From: Pseudomonadota bacterium
Lineage (GTDB): Bacteria; Pseudomonadota; Alphaproteobacteria; Acetobacterales; Acetobacteraceae
Assembly: GCA_021845595.1 (NCBI GenBank)
Contig: JAJZVV010000001.1
Location: forward strand, 248,001-312,000
Direction of reading: 5' to 3'
DNA length: 64,000 bases
The position numbers and the translations under genes were made by a program. The notes beneath the pieces are model-generated. The model did not search any database and was not told the origin of the DNA. It saw only the letters and a program-made list of their open reading frames with translations. Shown here piece after piece: positions 7,367 to 16,350 of this stretch. The first letter of the stretch is position 1; every line of letters starts with the position of its first letter.

Positions 7367-8718
7367 CCCCGGCCGGTCCCGCCGGTGAGAAACGGCGGCA
7401 CGATCTCGTCGCGCCAGAGTGCCGCGAGCGGCGGGCGCGGGCGGATCACGTGCCAGCGCGTGCCCTCGACCATCACCTGCGCCGCCGGCGGACGGGCGTT
7501 GTAGGTGGAGCTCATCACCGCACCATACGCGCCCGCATCGAGGATCGCCACCCGCGCCCCCGGCGCCAACACCGGCAGGCCCCGGGCACGGGCGAAGACA
7601 TCGGCGCTCTCGCAGACCGGCCCGACGACCTCGGCGGGCGAAACCGGCGCCACCGCGTCGGCGGCGGCAAGCGGAACGATGCCGTGCCAGGCATCGTAGA
7701 GGGCGGGGCGAAGCAGGTCGTTCATGCCCGCATCCAGCACCACGAACCGGCGCGGCGCGGCGGCTTTCACCAGCACCACGGAGGCGAGCAGTACCCCCGC
7801 CGGCGCCACCAGCCAGCGCCCCGGCTCGACGATCAGGCGCAGGCCCAGCCCGCCCAGCGTCCTCTCCAGCACGCCGGCGAGCGCCTCGGGCGCTGGCGCG
7901 ATCTCGTCGCGATAGGTAATGCCGAGCCCGCCGCCGCAATCCACCCGCTCGACCGGCAGGCCGGCGCCGCGCAGCCCGCGCACCAGCTCGGCGATGCGTC
8001 CATAAGCGGCGCGGAACGGCGCCATGGCGGTGATCTGGCTGCCGATATGCACCGCGACCCCGACCGGCTCGATGCCAGGCAGGCGCGCCGCATGGGCATA
8101 GAGCGCGCCGGCTTCGGCGTAGGGGATGCCGAATTTGTTCTCGGCCAGCCCGGTGGTGATCTTGGGATGGGTGCCGGCATCGACGTCCGGGTTGACGCGC
8201 AGCGCCACCCGCGCCCGCCAGCCTCCCGCGGCGGCGAGCGCGGCGATCATGTCGAGCTCCTCGGCGCTTTCGACATTGATCTGGCCGACGCCGCGGGCGA
8301 GCGCCTCGCCGAGTTCGGCCTCCGTCTTGCCGACGCCGGAATAGACGATGCGCGCGGGGGGAATGCCGCCTTCCACGGCGCGGGCGAGCTCCCCGACGCT
8401 GACCACGTCGGCGCCGCCGCCTTCGCGCGCGATGAGGGCGAGCACGGCAAGATGGTCGTTGGCCTTCACCGCGTAGTGGATGCGCGCGTCCAGCCCGGCG
8501 CGTTCGAGCGCGCCGGCGAGCGCCGCGTAGCGGCGGCGGATGGTGGCGGCGGAATAGACGAAGCAGGGGGTTCCAACGGCATCGGCGATGGCGGCGAGCG
8601 GCACCTCGTCCATCGTCAGCCCGTCCTGCGCGTGCAGCGCCAGATGCGGCCGCGCGGCGACGAGCTCCGTGAAACTGGGGTCCCCGGCGTCGGCGGGGCG
8701 CGGTGCGGTGGCGGTCAT
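7363..8718 (-). CDS. lysA: Diaminopimelate decarboxylase LysA
   Basis: LysA catalyses the last step of lysine synthesis, decarboxylating meso-diaminopimelate with PLP. The 451-residue protein is slightly longer than usual because of an N-terminal leader. It carries the PLP-lysine motif YAVKAN (K85), the HIGSQI block, a glycine-rich GGGLG phosphate loop, and the second-domain motifs CESAD and GAYG. It is downstream of argH-lptM and translationally coupled to the TIGR02302-like gene. In many proteobacteria lptM and lysA are adjacent, as here. Confidence 0.96.
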   Translation of the reverse strand: MTATAPRPADAGDPSFTELVAARPHLALHAQDGLTMDEVPLAAIADAVGTPCFVYSAATIRRRYAALAGALERAGLDARIHYAVKANDHLAVLALIAREGGGADVVSVGELARAVEGGIPPARIVYSGVGKTEAELGEALARGVGQINVESAEELDMIAALAAAGGWRARVALRVNPDVDAGTHPKITTGLAENKFGIPYAEAGALYAHAARLPGIEPVGVAVHIGSQITAMAPFRAAYGRIAELVRGLRGAGLPVERVDCGGGLGITYRDEIAPAPEALAGVLERTLGGLGLRLIVEPGRWLVAPAGVLLASVVLVKAAAPRRFVVLDAGMNDLLRPALYDAWHGIVPLAAADAVAPVSPAEVVGPVCESADVFARARGLPVLAPGARVAILDAGAYGAVMSSTYNARPPAAQVMVEGTRWHVIRPRPPLAALWRDEIVPPFLTGGTGRG

Positions 8719-8778
8719 GACGTGAAGGTAGGTGCGCGCATCGGATCTGCCTATTCCCGCCGCGGTTTTTCGGCCGGA

Positions 8779-8907
8779 CTACTGCGACGGGTAAGCCTTC
8801 GGGTAGGTGATCTTGTCGGCCGGCCCGGGTGGCTGGGGGCTGCCGATCTTGCCGCAGGCGGTGAGCGCCAGCACCGCCAGCGCGAGGGCGGTGGCCAGAC
8901 GCGTCAT
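8779..8907 (-). CDS. lptM: Small lipoprotein LptM/YifL-like
   Basis: A 42-codon frame lies between argH and lysA. It encodes a basic start (MTR), a hydrophobic signal, the lipobox LTAC with the lipidated cysteine at residue 18, and then [13 protein letters not shown] and an ITYPKAYPS tail. The xCGxxGPLxxP-like proline-rich mature part is typical of LptM (YifL), which in E. coli helps mature the LPS translocon LptD/E. The ATG overlaps the argH stop (ATGA), which fixes the start. Gene-length cut-offs often miss it. Equivalence to LptM is inferred from the motif and position beside lysA. Confidence 0.82.
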   Translation of the reverse strand: MTRLATALALAVLALTACGKIGSPQPPGPADKITYPKAYPSQ

Positions 8908-10340
8908 GCCAGCGCCGCCAGCCAGCGCGCGGCCTGGGCGGCGACATTCGCCGGCGCGGTGCCGCCGAAGCTGCTACGCGAGGCGATCGAGGCCGCCACC
9001 GACAGCACGGAATAGACCGCCTCGGTCAGGCGCGGCTCCTCGGCCTGCATCTCCGCCAGGCTCAGCCCGGCGAGATCGACCCCTTTCGCCTCCGCTCGCG
9101 CCACCAGCCGGCCGGTGACGTGGTGCGCGGTGCGGAACGGCAGTTTCAGCCCGCGCACCAGGAAATCGGCAAGGTCCGTCGCGGTGGCGAAGCCGGCGCC
9201 GGCGAACGCGGCGAGGCGCGCGGCATCGGGGCGCAGGTCCTGCACCATTCCCGTCATCGCGGCGAGCGCGAGGGACCAGGCATCGGCGGCGTCGAACACC
9301 GGCTCCTTGTCCTCCTGCATGTCCTTGGCATAGGCCAGCGGCAGGCCTTTCATCACCGTCAGCAGCCCGACCAGCGCCCCGAGCATGCGCCCGGTCTTGG
9401 CCCGCACCAGCTCGGCCGCGTCCGGATTGCGCTTCTGCGGCATGATCGAGGAGCCGGTAGTGAAGGCGTCCGACAGCGTGACGAAGCGGTAGGGCGCGCT
9501 GCACCAGATGATGATCTCCTCGGCGAACCGGGAGAGATGCATCGCCGAGATGGCGCCGGCGGCGAGGAATTCGAGGGCGAAGTCGCGGTCCGAGACCGCG
9601 TCGATCGAATTGGCCATCGGCCGGGCGAAGCCCAGCGCGGCGGCGGTGGCCTCGCGGTCGATCGGGAACGAGGTTCCCGCCAGCGCCGCGGCGCCGAGCG
9701 GACATTCATTGAGCCGGGCGCGCGCATCGGCGAGCCGGCCGCGGTCGCGCGACAGCATCTCGACATAGGCGAGCAGATGGTGGCCGAAGGTCACCGGCTG
9801 CGCGGTCTGCAGATGGGTGAAGCCGGGCATCGGGTCGGCCGCGTGCGCGGCGGCGCGGGTCGCGAGCGCGCGCATCAGCCCGGCGAGCTGGGCATCGAGC
9901 CCGTCGATGGCCTCGCGCACCCAGAGGCGGAAATCGGTCGCCACCTGGTCGTTGCGGCTGCGCGCGGTGTGCAGGCGCTTGCCGGCCTCGCCGATGCGCT
10001 CGGCCAGCCGCGCCTCGATATTCATGTGGATGTCCTCGAGCGCCTCGCTGAAGACGAACTTCCCGGCCTCGATCTCGGCGCCGATCGCGCCGAGCCCCTC
10101 GGCGATGGCGGCGCCATCCTCGGCGCTGATGATGCCGCGCGCGGCCAGCATCGCCGCGTGCGCGCGCGAGGCGGCGATGTCCTGGCGCCAGAGCCGGCGG
10201 TCGAAGCCGATGGAGGCGTTGATGCGCTGCATCACCGCGGCCGGGCCGGCGGCAAAGCGCCCGCCCCATTGCACGTTGGCGGCCGGTTCGGGCGGGGTCT
10301 CGGCGGGAGCGGGATCGGTCACGTCTGAAGTTCCGGCCAT
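8904..10340 (-). CDS. argH: Argininosuccinate lyase
   Basis: ArgH cleaves argininosuccinate to arginine and fumarate in arginine synthesis. The 478-residue product contains WGGRF near residue 25, HTARSRNDQ (124-132), the FTHLQTAQP catalytic histidine block (H176) and the superfamily signature [11 protein letters not shown] (296-306). I chose ATG 10340; the frame stays open upstream without family similarity. The first about 20 residues are Pro/Glu-rich and probably disordered. The gene heads argH-lptM-lysA-TIGR02302, all joined by ATGA overlaps except the 60-bp lptM-lysA gap. Confidence 0.96.
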   Translation of the reverse strand: MAGTSDVTDPAPAETPPEPAANVQWGGRFAAGPAAVMQRINASIGFDRRLWRQDIAASRAHAAMLAARGIISAEDGAAIAEGLGAIGAEIEAGKFVFSEALEDIHMNIEARLAERIGEAGKRLHTARSRNDQVATDFRLWVREAIDGLDAQLAGLMRALATRAAAHAADPMPGFTHLQTAQPVTFGHHLLAYVEMLSRDRGRLADARARLNECPLGAAALAGTSFPIDREATAAALGFARPMANSIDAVSDRDFALEFLAAGAISAMHLSRFAEEIIIWCSAPYRFVTLSDAFTTGSSIMPQKRNPDAAELVRAKTGRMLGALVGLLTVMKGLPLAYAKDMQEDKEPVFDAADAWSLALAAMTGMVQDLRPDAARLAAFAGAGFATATDLADFLVRGLKLPFRTAHHVTGRLVARAEAKGVDLAGLSLAEMQAEEPRLTEAVYSVLSVAASIASRSSFGGTAPANVAAQAARWLAALA

Positions 10341-10560
10341 GGGCGGGCGCCGGCGGGCGCCCCGGACGCGGCGCACGCTAGCGGTGCAGCGCCCGGGGCG
10401 CAAACCATGCCGAAGCGCCGGGCGAAACCCGTCATTGGCCGAAAGAATGGTCTCGCACGCCGGCTCCGGCTTCGTGTAGGGTTCCCGTCAAGCAGAATGA
10501 GCGTCCCACAGGGGATCGTTTCTCTCCCGCGGGCCGACGTACATACAGGGGGGACGAGCC

Positions 10561-11814
10561 ATGAGACAGGACGGCTCCGCGCGGGGATTGTCGCGCCGCG
10601 GCTTGGTCGGTGCCGGCGCCGCGGTGGGTGCGCTGCAGGTGACCGCGCCCTATCTGCTCAGCGCGCGTGGCGAGCAGCCGGTGCGCATCGGCATGATCGA
10701 TCCGCTCACCGGTGTCTATGCCACACTCGCGGTCAGCGAGGTCGAGGGCGCCAAACTCGCAGTCGCCGAGATCAACAAGTCCGGCGGTGTGCTCGGGCGC
10801 GAGCTGCAACTTCTGGTCGAGGATTCGGCCAACGATGTCGGCACCGGCGTGCAGAAGGCGCGCAAACTCATCGACCGCGACCGGGTGGACGTCATTTTCG
10901 CCGATGTGAACTCGGCCATCGCCTACGCCATCTCGCAGGTGACGAACGAGAAGAAGGTCTTTCACATCGTCTGCGGCGGCCATACCGACCCGATCACGGG
11001 CAAGGACTGCAAGTGGAACGTGTTCCGCGTCTGCAACACCACCACCATGGATGCGGCTGCCATCACCGACACGCTGGTGAAGACCTACGGCAAGAAATGG
11101 TTCTTCATCACGCCGGACTATGCCTATGGCCATTCGGTCCAGGCCGCCTTCGTCAAGCGGCTCACCGCGCACGGCGGCACCTACACCGGAGACCTGCTGC
11201 CGCTCGGCACCGCGGACTATTCCGCTTCCCTCATCAAGGCCAAGGCTTTCGGGCCGCAGGTGCTGATCAACACCATGGGCGGGCTCGACCAGATCAACAG
11301 CCTGAAGCAGTTCGTCCAGTTCGGCTTGCAGAAGGACATGGCGGTCGGCGGCTCGCTCTACGAGTTGCAGATCATCCAGGCCGTGCCGAAGGAGGCGCAG
11401 ATCGGCTGGTGGACCATGGAATGGTGGTGGAACCAGCCCAACCTGCCGGAGGTGGCGCGCTTCGTCGCCGCCATCCGGGCCGCGACCGGCAAGCCTGCCG
11501 CGGCCCGGCACTGGTTCGGCTATCTCTCGGTCCACGCGGTGAAACTCGCCGCCGAGCGGGCTAAGTCCCTCGCCGGCCCGGCGATGGCCCACGCGCTCGA
11601 GGATCTGCGCCTGCCGCCGGAAGTGGCGTTGCAGCCCGGCGAGATCTATTTCCGCGCCGGTGACCACCAGCTGATGAGCAACGTCTTCGTCGGCGAGGCG
11701 CACCCGCCGGAGGCCGATCCGGCCAACGTCTTCACCGTGCATGAAATGGTGTCTGGCCCGACGGCCGCCGGCACCGTTGCCGACACCGGGTGCCACATGG
11801 CCTATCCCGCGTGA
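10561..11814 (+). CDS. ABC transporter substrate-binding protein, branched-chain amino acid/amide type
   Basis: This 417-residue exported binding protein belongs to the Peripla_BP_6 (LivJ/UrtA/AmiC) class. A twin-arginine-type leader (SRR at 11-13, hydrophobic stretch to about 33) precedes GMIDPLTGVYA, EVEGAKLAVAEINKSGG and DYAYGHSV, all typical of this class. An AGGGGGG-like ribosome site lies just before the ATG. The gene leads a five-gene transporter operon, separated by 34 bp from the first permease and followed by overlapping genes. The ligand cannot be assigned; urea, short amides, aromatic compounds and branched-chain amino acids are all handled by relatives. Confidence 0.9.
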   Translation: MRQDGSARGLSRRGLVGAGAAVGALQVTAPYLLSARGEQPVRIGMIDPLTGVYATLAVSEVEGAKLAVAEINKSGGVLGRELQLLVEDSANDVGTGVQKARKLIDRDRVDVIFADVNSAIAYAISQVTNEKKVFHIVCGGHTDPITGKDCKWNVFRVCNTTTMDAAAITDTLVKTYGKKWFFITPDYAYGHSVQAAFVKRLTAHGGTYTGDLLPLGTADYSASLIKAKAFGPQVLINTMGGLDQINSLKQFVQFGLQKDMAVGGSLYELQIIQAVPKEAQIGWWTMEWWWNQPNLPEVARFVAAIRAATGKPAAARHWFGYLSVHAVKLAAERAKSLAGPAMAHALEDLRLPPEVALQPGEIYFRAGDHQLMSNVFVGEAHPPEADPANVFTVHEMVSGPTAAGTVADTGCHMAYPA

Positions 11815-11848
11815 TCGCGCCGCGCGCGGCAACCGGACGGGCGGTGCG

Positions 11849-12718
11849 ATGACCCAGCTGGTTCTTTTCAACATCACCAACGGCCTCATCGTCGGCGCCT
11901 TCTACGTGCTCATGGCCCTCGGCCTGTCGCTGATCCTCAATCTGAGCAACGTGATCAATTTCGCCCATGCGAACTTCCTGACGCTCGGCGGTTATTTCGC
12001 CTACGTTCTGATCCCCTTCATCGGATTCTGGGCGGCTCTGTTCGTCGCGCCGCTGCTCACCGCCATCGTCGGCATCATCGTCGAACGGCTGATGATCCGC
12101 CGCGTCTATGGCCGGGATCCGGTCTACAGCCTGCTGCTGACTTTCGGCCTCGCCTTCATCCTCCAGGACGTGTGCCGCTATGTCTGGGGCACGCAGGGGC
12201 TGCCGCTCGCGGTGCCGGCGAGTATCGCCCAGCCGCTCAGCGCGGATCTGTTCTTCATCACCGGATACCGCGTCTTCATGGTCGCGATCGTGCTGGTCGC
12301 GGTGACCGGTCTGTTCGCCTTCCTGCGCTATTCGCGGATAGGTGTCCGCATCCGCGCCGGCATCCTCGATCTCGAGACTGTCGCCGCGCTCGGGGTCAAT
12401 GTACAGCTGCTGCGCTCGCTGAACTTCGCCGTCGGCATCTTCCTCGCCGGACTCGCCGGGGTGCTCGCCGCGGGGCAGATCGGGCTCAACCCGAACATGG
12501 GCGATACGCTGCTGATGCCGAGCTTCATCGCCATCATCGTCGGCGGCGTCGGCAGTCTCGCCGGCACGCTGTTCGGCGGCCTGCTCATCGGCGTCGCCGC
12601 CGCCATCACGACGGTGTTCTATCCGACCGCCGCCGACGCGGTGATCTACGTCATCATGGCGCTGGTGCTGCTGGCGCGGCCACGCGGGCTGCTCGGCGAG
12701 GAAGGAATGATGTCGTGA
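11849..12718 (+). CDS. livH: ABC transporter permease LivH type
   Basis: This 289-residue inner-membrane permease has about eight hydrophobic helices. The N-terminal segment YVLMALGLSLILNLSNVINFAHANF is split over helices 1-2, and the conserved permease loop reads VGGVGSLAGT near residue 225. The C-terminus ARPRGLLGEEG is standard for LivH-class proteins. The ATG at 11849 was preferred over upstream in-frame starts because it matches the family N-terminus. Its stop overlaps the GTG of livM (GTGA). Confidence 0.92.
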   Translation: MTQLVLFNITNGLIVGAFYVLMALGLSLILNLSNVINFAHANFLTLGGYFAYVLIPFIGFWAALFVAPLLTAIVGIIVERLMIRRVYGRDPVYSLLLTFGLAFILQDVCRYVWGTQGLPLAVPASIAQPLSADLFFITGYRVFMVAIVLVAVTGLFAFLRYSRIGVRIRAGILDLETVAALGVNVQLLRSLNFAVGIFLAGLAGVLAAGQIGLNPNMGDTLLMPSFIAIIVGGVGSLAGTLFGGLLIGVAAAITTVFYPTAADAVIYVIMALVLLARPRGLLGEEGMMS

Positions 12719-13701
12719 GCGAAGCGACGGTGCTGCGCGCCGCTGCGACCCCTTTTCTGTCGCGCCAGCGGCTGGGGCTGGCGGCGCTGTGGGCGGTGCT
12801 GATCCTGGTGCCGTTCTGGGTCCCGCTCGTCGGCGGCTACACCCAGCTCGCCGGGCGCGCGCTGGTGCTCGGCCTGGCGGCGATGGCGCTGAATTTCCTG
12901 CTCGGCTTCACCGGCGTGATGAGCTTCGGCCACGCCGCTTGGTTCGGCCTCGGGGCATACGGTACCGGGCTGATGCTGCGCTACGTCACCTCCAGTTCGC
13001 TGCTCGCGACGCTCGCCGGCGTGCTGCTCGGCGGCGTTCTCGGCACCGTGCTCGGACGCCTGCTGGTGCGCCGGCGCGGCGTCTATTTCGCCATGATCAC
13101 CATCGCCTTCGGACAGATTTTCTTCTACATCGCCTATCGCTGGAACAGCCTCACCGGCGGCGATGACGGGCTGCGCGGCTTCCAGCGCCAGCCGATCGGT
13201 TTCGGCCGCTTCCTGCTCGATATTCAGGGCAACGACGTCGCCCTCTACTACTATCTCCTGTTCGTGTTCGCGATCTGCGTCGGGCTGATGGGCCTGCTGC
13301 TCGGCTCCCCGTTCGGCCGCACCCTCATCGCCATTCGCGAGAACGAGCGCCGCGCGCGCTTCCTCGGCATCGATGTCGAGCGCCAGATCTGGCTCTCCTT
13401 CTCGCTGTCGTGCTTCTTCTGTTCCGCCGCCGGCGCGCTCTATGCCCTGCTCAACAATTTCGCCGACCCGATGACGCTGCACTACACGCTCTCCGGCGAG
13501 ATCGTGATCATGGCGGTGATGGGCGGCATGCGCAGCTTCTGGGGCCCGCTGCTCGGCGCCGCGGTGTTCGTGGTGCTGCAGGATTATGTTTCGTCGATGA
13601 CGGTGAACTGGATGAGCTTCATCGGTCTGCTCTTCGTGCTCGTCGTGCTGTTCGCTCCGCGCGGCCTGCTCGGCGCGCTGCAGCGCGAGACGCCGCGATG
13701 A
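12715..13701 (+). CDS. livM: ABC transporter permease LivM type
   Basis: This is the second transmembrane subunit, 328 residues with about nine hydrophobic helices. Family landmarks are LGFTGVMSFGHAAWFGLGAY near residue 65, RRRGVYFAMITIAFGQ, the IRENERRARFLGID loop and the VMGGMRSFWGPLLGA block near the end. The start codon is GTG at 12715, inside the livH stop codon, which indicates translational coupling. The stop overlaps the livG start. It should form the heterodimeric channel with the 11849-12718 product. Confidence 0.92.
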   Translation: MSEATVLRAAATPFLSRQRLGLAALWAVLILVPFWVPLVGGYTQLAGRALVLGLAAMALNFLLGFTGVMSFGHAAWFGLGAYGTGLMLRYVTSSSLLATLAGVLLGGVLGTVLGRLLVRRRGVYFAMITIAFGQIFFYIAYRWNSLTGGDDGLRGFQRQPIGFGRFLLDIQGNDVALYYYLLFVFAICVGLMGLLLGSPFGRTLIAIRENERRARFLGIDVERQIWLSFSLSCFFCSAAGALYALLNNFADPMTLHYTLSGEIVIMAVMGGMRSFWGPLLGAAVFVVLQDYVSSMTVNWMSFIGLLFVLVVLFAPRGLLGALQRETPR

Positions 13702-14447
13702 ATCTGCTGGAAGTTCACCATGTCAGCAAGAATTTCGGCAGTCTGCATGCGGTGCAGGATGTCTCGCTCATGGTCGCGCCAGGTGAGCTGCGGGCGATCA
13801 TCGGGCCGAACGGGGCCGGCAAGACGACGTTCTTCAATCTCATCACCGGCTTCTTCCCGCCGAGCGCGGGCGAGATCCGCTTCGGCGGCGCCGACATCAC
13901 GCGCGTTCCGGCCTCCGGGCGGGTGCGGCTCGGCATGGCGCGCACGTTCCAGATCACCGAGATTTTCCCCGAGCTCAGCGTGCGCGAGAATGTGCGCATC
14001 GCGGCGGAAGCGGCGGCCGGCCTGACGCTCGGCATCATCCTCGGCCGCGCGCGGCAGGCGGCGATCGCGCACGAGATCAGCGCCGCGATCGCGCTCACCG
14101 GGCTCACCGACCGGGCAGACCGCAAGGTCGGCGAGCTCGCCCACGGCGACCAGCGCGCCGCCGAAATCGCCATGGCACTGGCGCTGCGCCCGCGCCTGCT
14201 GCTGCTCGACGAGCCGACGGCGGGCATGGGCGAGCAGGAAACCTTCGAGATCGCCGCACTGATCCGCCGCCTGCACCGCGACAGCCGCTATACCATCGTG
14301 CTCATCGAGCACGACATGCGCGTCGTCTTCCATCTCGCAGACCGCATCACCGTCCTCGAGCAGGGCTGCCTGCTGGCCGAGGGCACGCCGGCGGAGATCG
14401 CCGCCAACGAGGCGGTGCAGGCGGCCTATCTCGGGCAGACGGCATGA
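13698..14447 (+). CDS. livG: ABC transporter ATP-binding protein LivG type
   Basis: This 249-residue ATPase has Walker A GPNGAGKTT (36-44), a GMARTFQ Q-loop, the LivG-style signature L-A-H-G-D-Q in place of LSGGQ, Walker B LLLLDEPTAGM and the switch histidine in LIEHDM. Together these identify the LivG class rather than a generic ABC ATPase. The ATG overlaps the livM stop and the stop overlaps the livF ATG. Confidence 0.94.
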   Translation: MNLLEVHHVSKNFGSLHAVQDVSLMVAPGELRAIIGPNGAGKTTFFNLITGFFPPSAGEIRFGGADITRVPASGRVRLGMARTFQITEIFPELSVRENVRIAAEAAAGLTLGIILGRARQAAIAHEISAAIALTGLTDRADRKVGELAHGDQRAAEIAMALALRPRLLLLDEPTAGMGEQETFEIAALIRRLHRDSRYTIVLIEHDMRVVFHLADRITVLEQGCLLAEGTPAEIAANEAVQAAYLGQTA

Positions 14448-15160
14448 ACGCGATCGAGGCCGAGGGGCTGCACACATATTACGGCAAGAGCCACATCCTG
14501 CATGGCGTCGACCTCGCGGTCGCCGAAGGCCACGTCACCACCTTGCTCGGGCGCAACGGCGCCGGAAAATCGACGACGCTGCGCACGCTGATGCATCTCG
14601 TCGCGCCGCGCGCCGGCCATGTGCGCGTGTTCGGGGTCGAGACGACGCGCTGGCCGAGCTACCGTATCGCGGCCCAGGGGGTCGGGTTCGTGCCCGAGGG
14701 GCGGCGCATCTTTCCCAATCTCACGGTGGCCGAGAATCTGCGCGTGCCGCTGGAACGCAAGGGCCCGTGGACGCTGGCGCGCGTCTACAGCGTGTTTCCC
14801 CGCCTCGCCGAACGGCGAGACAATCGCGGCCGGCAGCTTTCCGGCGGGGAGCAGGAAATGCTCGCGATCGCGCGCGCGCTGCTGCTCAACCCGCGCGTGC
14901 TCATCCTCGACGAACCCTCGCAGGGCCTGGCGCCGCTGGTGGTGCGCGAGGTTTTCCGCATCATCGCCGAGATGCGCGCGGAAGGGATCACGGTGCTGCT
15001 GGTGGAGCAGAATGTCCGCCAGAGCCTGGAGATCGCGGATTTCGCCTATGTGCTCGACCACGGCGTCATCACCCATGCCGGCCCGGCGGCGGACCTCGCG
15101 GCCGATGAGGACCGCATCCGCTCTCTCGCCGGCGCCAGCGCGGAGGCGTGGGAGCGCTGA
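14444..15160 (+). CDS. livF: ABC transporter ATP-binding protein LivF type
   Basis: This is the second ATPase, 238 residues, with Walker A GRNGAGKST (36-44), GVGFVPEGRRIFP characteristic of LivF, the signature LSGGEQEMLAIA, Walker B LILDEPSQGL and LLVEQNV. It completes the transporter 10561-15160. The next gene is transcribed the same way but has a separate start about 40 bp on. Confidence 0.95.
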   Translation: MNAIEAEGLHTYYGKSHILHGVDLAVAEGHVTTLLGRNGAGKSTTLRTLMHLVAPRAGHVRVFGVETTRWPSYRIAAQGVGFVPEGRRIFPNLTVAENLRVPLERKGPWTLARVYSVFPRLAERRDNRGRQLSGGEQEMLAIARALLLNPRVLILDEPSQGLAPLVVREVFRIIAEMRAEGITVLLVEQNVRQSLEIADFAYVLDHGVITHAGPAADLAADEDRIRSLAGASAEAWER

Positions 15161-15201
15161 GCCCGGCTTGCGCGCGGCCGGCCGGGGCGCGACATTCGCG
15201 C

Positions 15202-15750
15202 ATGCGCACCCTGTCCCGCCGGACGTTGATCCGTCTCGCCACCGCCGCCAGCGCGATGACCGCGCCGTGGGCACGCGCCGGCGAACTGCACGGCATCGAC
15301 AGCATGACGCTGCTGGCACCGCCGCAGCCAATGGCCGCCTTCGCGTTCCGCGCCGCCGATGGCACCGAGCACCGGCTGGGCGAGTTTGCCGGGCGCGGCG
15401 TGCTGCTCAATCTCTGGGCCACCTGGTGCGCCCCCTGCGTGGCGGAAATGCCGGCCCTCGATGCGCTGGCCGCGCGCCTTGCCGGTGCCACCGCACCCAT
15501 CGCCGTGCTGCCGGTGGCGATGGATCGCGGCGGCGCGACGGCGGTGCGGGCCTTCTACGACAGCCATCGGCTTGGCCATCTGCCCGTGTGGCTCGATTCC
15601 GAGGCCGAGGCGCTCACCGCGTTCAAGCTGAGCGGCATCCCGACCACCTTCCTGCTCGACGCCAAGGGCCTGGTGCGCGCGCGTTGGGAGGGCCCGGTGG
15701 ACTGGTCCGCCGCCGACGTGCCGGAGCAGCTCCCTCGTCTGCTCACCTGA
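15202..15750 (+). CDS. TlpA-like periplasmic thioredoxin-fold protein
   Basis: This 182-residue protein has a SRRTLIR N-terminus followed by a hydrophobic stretch, which looks like a Tat or Sec signal. An AhpC/TSA-TlpA thioredoxin domain follows, with WCAPC (75-79; C76 and C79) and a cis-proline in GIPTT. Proteins of this class reduce or rearrange periplasmic disulphides, often for cytochrome c assembly, though no such genes are nearby. I chose ATG 15202; the frame is open a little further upstream into livF without a signal-like sequence. The partner is unknown. Confidence 0.85.
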   Translation: MRTLSRRTLIRLATAASAMTAPWARAGELHGIDSMTLLAPPQPMAAFAFRAADGTEHRLGEFAGRGVLLNLWATWCAPCVAEMPALDALAARLAGATAPIAVLPVAMDRGGATAVRAFYDSHRLGHLPVWLDSEAEALTAFKLSGIPTTFLLDAKGLVRARWEGPVDWSAADVPEQLPRLLT

Positions 15751-15801
15751 GCGCGCCGGCCGCATCGCGCGATAGAAACCGAAGGCGAACCCGGCTATGC
15801 A

Positions 15802-15823
15802 GGGTGCGCTCGGCGGCGCACCC
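15802..15823 (+). terminator. 8-bp GC hairpin after the TlpA-like gene
   Basis: GGGTGCGC (15802-15809) pairs with GCGCACCC (15816-15823) around a 6-nt loop, in the gap between the TlpA-like and EthD-like genes. No U-tract follows, so its role as a terminator is uncertain. Confidence 0.35.
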
Positions 15824-15872
15824 AGGTGACGCACCCGGGTGAGGCAGCAACGAGACGGGAGAGGAAACCAGG

Positions 15873-16184
15873 ATGATCAAGGTCAGCGTGTTCTACCCGA
15901 ACGGCGAGGGCACTCGCTTCGACATCGATTATTACTGCAAGAGCCACATGCCGATGGTGGCGAGCAAACTCGGCGCGGCGCTGAAGAAGAGCGAAGTCGA
16001 TCAGGGGCTGGCCGGCGGCGCACCGGGGGCGCCGGCAACCTACGCCGCGATGGGCCATCTCTATTTCGACAATGTCGAAGCCTTCCAGGGCGCCTTCGGT
16101 CCGCACGCCAAGGAGATCATGGCCGACGTCCCGAACTACACGAACATCCAGCCGGTGATCCAGATCAGCACGATCCGCACCTGA
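15873..16184 (+). CDS. EthD family protein
   Basis: This 103-residue single-domain protein begins MIKVSVFYPNGEGTRFD, followed by an HMPMV motif and ending FTNIQPVIQ-like (YTNIQPVIQIS). That is the dimeric alpha+beta barrel fold of EthD proteins, named from ETBE-degradation loci but widespread as small proteins of unknown biochemical role. A purine-rich GGGAGAGGAAACCAGG stretch precedes the ATG. It appears to be monocistronic and is followed by a strong hairpin at 16191-16220. Confidence 0.85.
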   Translation: MIKVSVFYPNGEGTRFDIDYYCKSHMPMVASKLGAALKKSEVDQGLAGGAPGAPATYAAMGHLYFDNVEAFQGAFGPHAKEIMADVPNYTNIQPVIQISTIRT

Positions 16185-16190
16185 CCCAGG

Positions 16191-16220
16191 CGGGCGCGGC
16201 CGCATCGCCGGCCGCGCCCG
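16191..16220 (+). terminator. 12-bp perfect GC hairpin after the EthD gene
   Basis: CGGGCGCGGCCG (16191-16202) pairs exactly with CGGCCGCGCCCG (16209-16220) around a 6-nt loop, 7 bp beyond the stop codon. The sequence downstream is A-rich (AAAGG) rather than T-rich. Position and stem strength suggest termination between the rightward EthD gene and the leftward phn genes. Confidence 0.6.
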
Positions 16221-16282
16221 AAAGGAAGCGCCGCCGCGCGGCGCTCGCGCGGGATGACATCGCCTTCGCTCCGCCATCCCAC

Positions 16283-16350
16283 TCTAGCTCTCTGTTCGAC
16301 CGCGTGATTCAGACCTACGGCGATTCCACCTTCGGTCCCCACGCTCTAAG
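16283..16350. repeat. CTCTAG...CTCTAA-bounded intergenic element overlapping the phnE2 stop
   Basis: The stretch starts ACTCTAGCTCTCTG and ends CACGCTCTAAGCG, and internally holds GACCG...CGGTC and GGCGATTC/GAATC-type short complementarities. The ends resemble the CTAGAGC termini of the palindromes at 3792-4641. The right end overlaps the phnE2 stop codon (16346-16348). It is classed as a possible relative of those elements; the inverted symmetry is weak. Confidence 0.4.

Noticed and set aside
10341-10560. A small gene between argH and the transporter operon
   Set aside because: Short frames exist but lack a ribosome site and any protein-like sequence; the gap fits a divergent promoter region.
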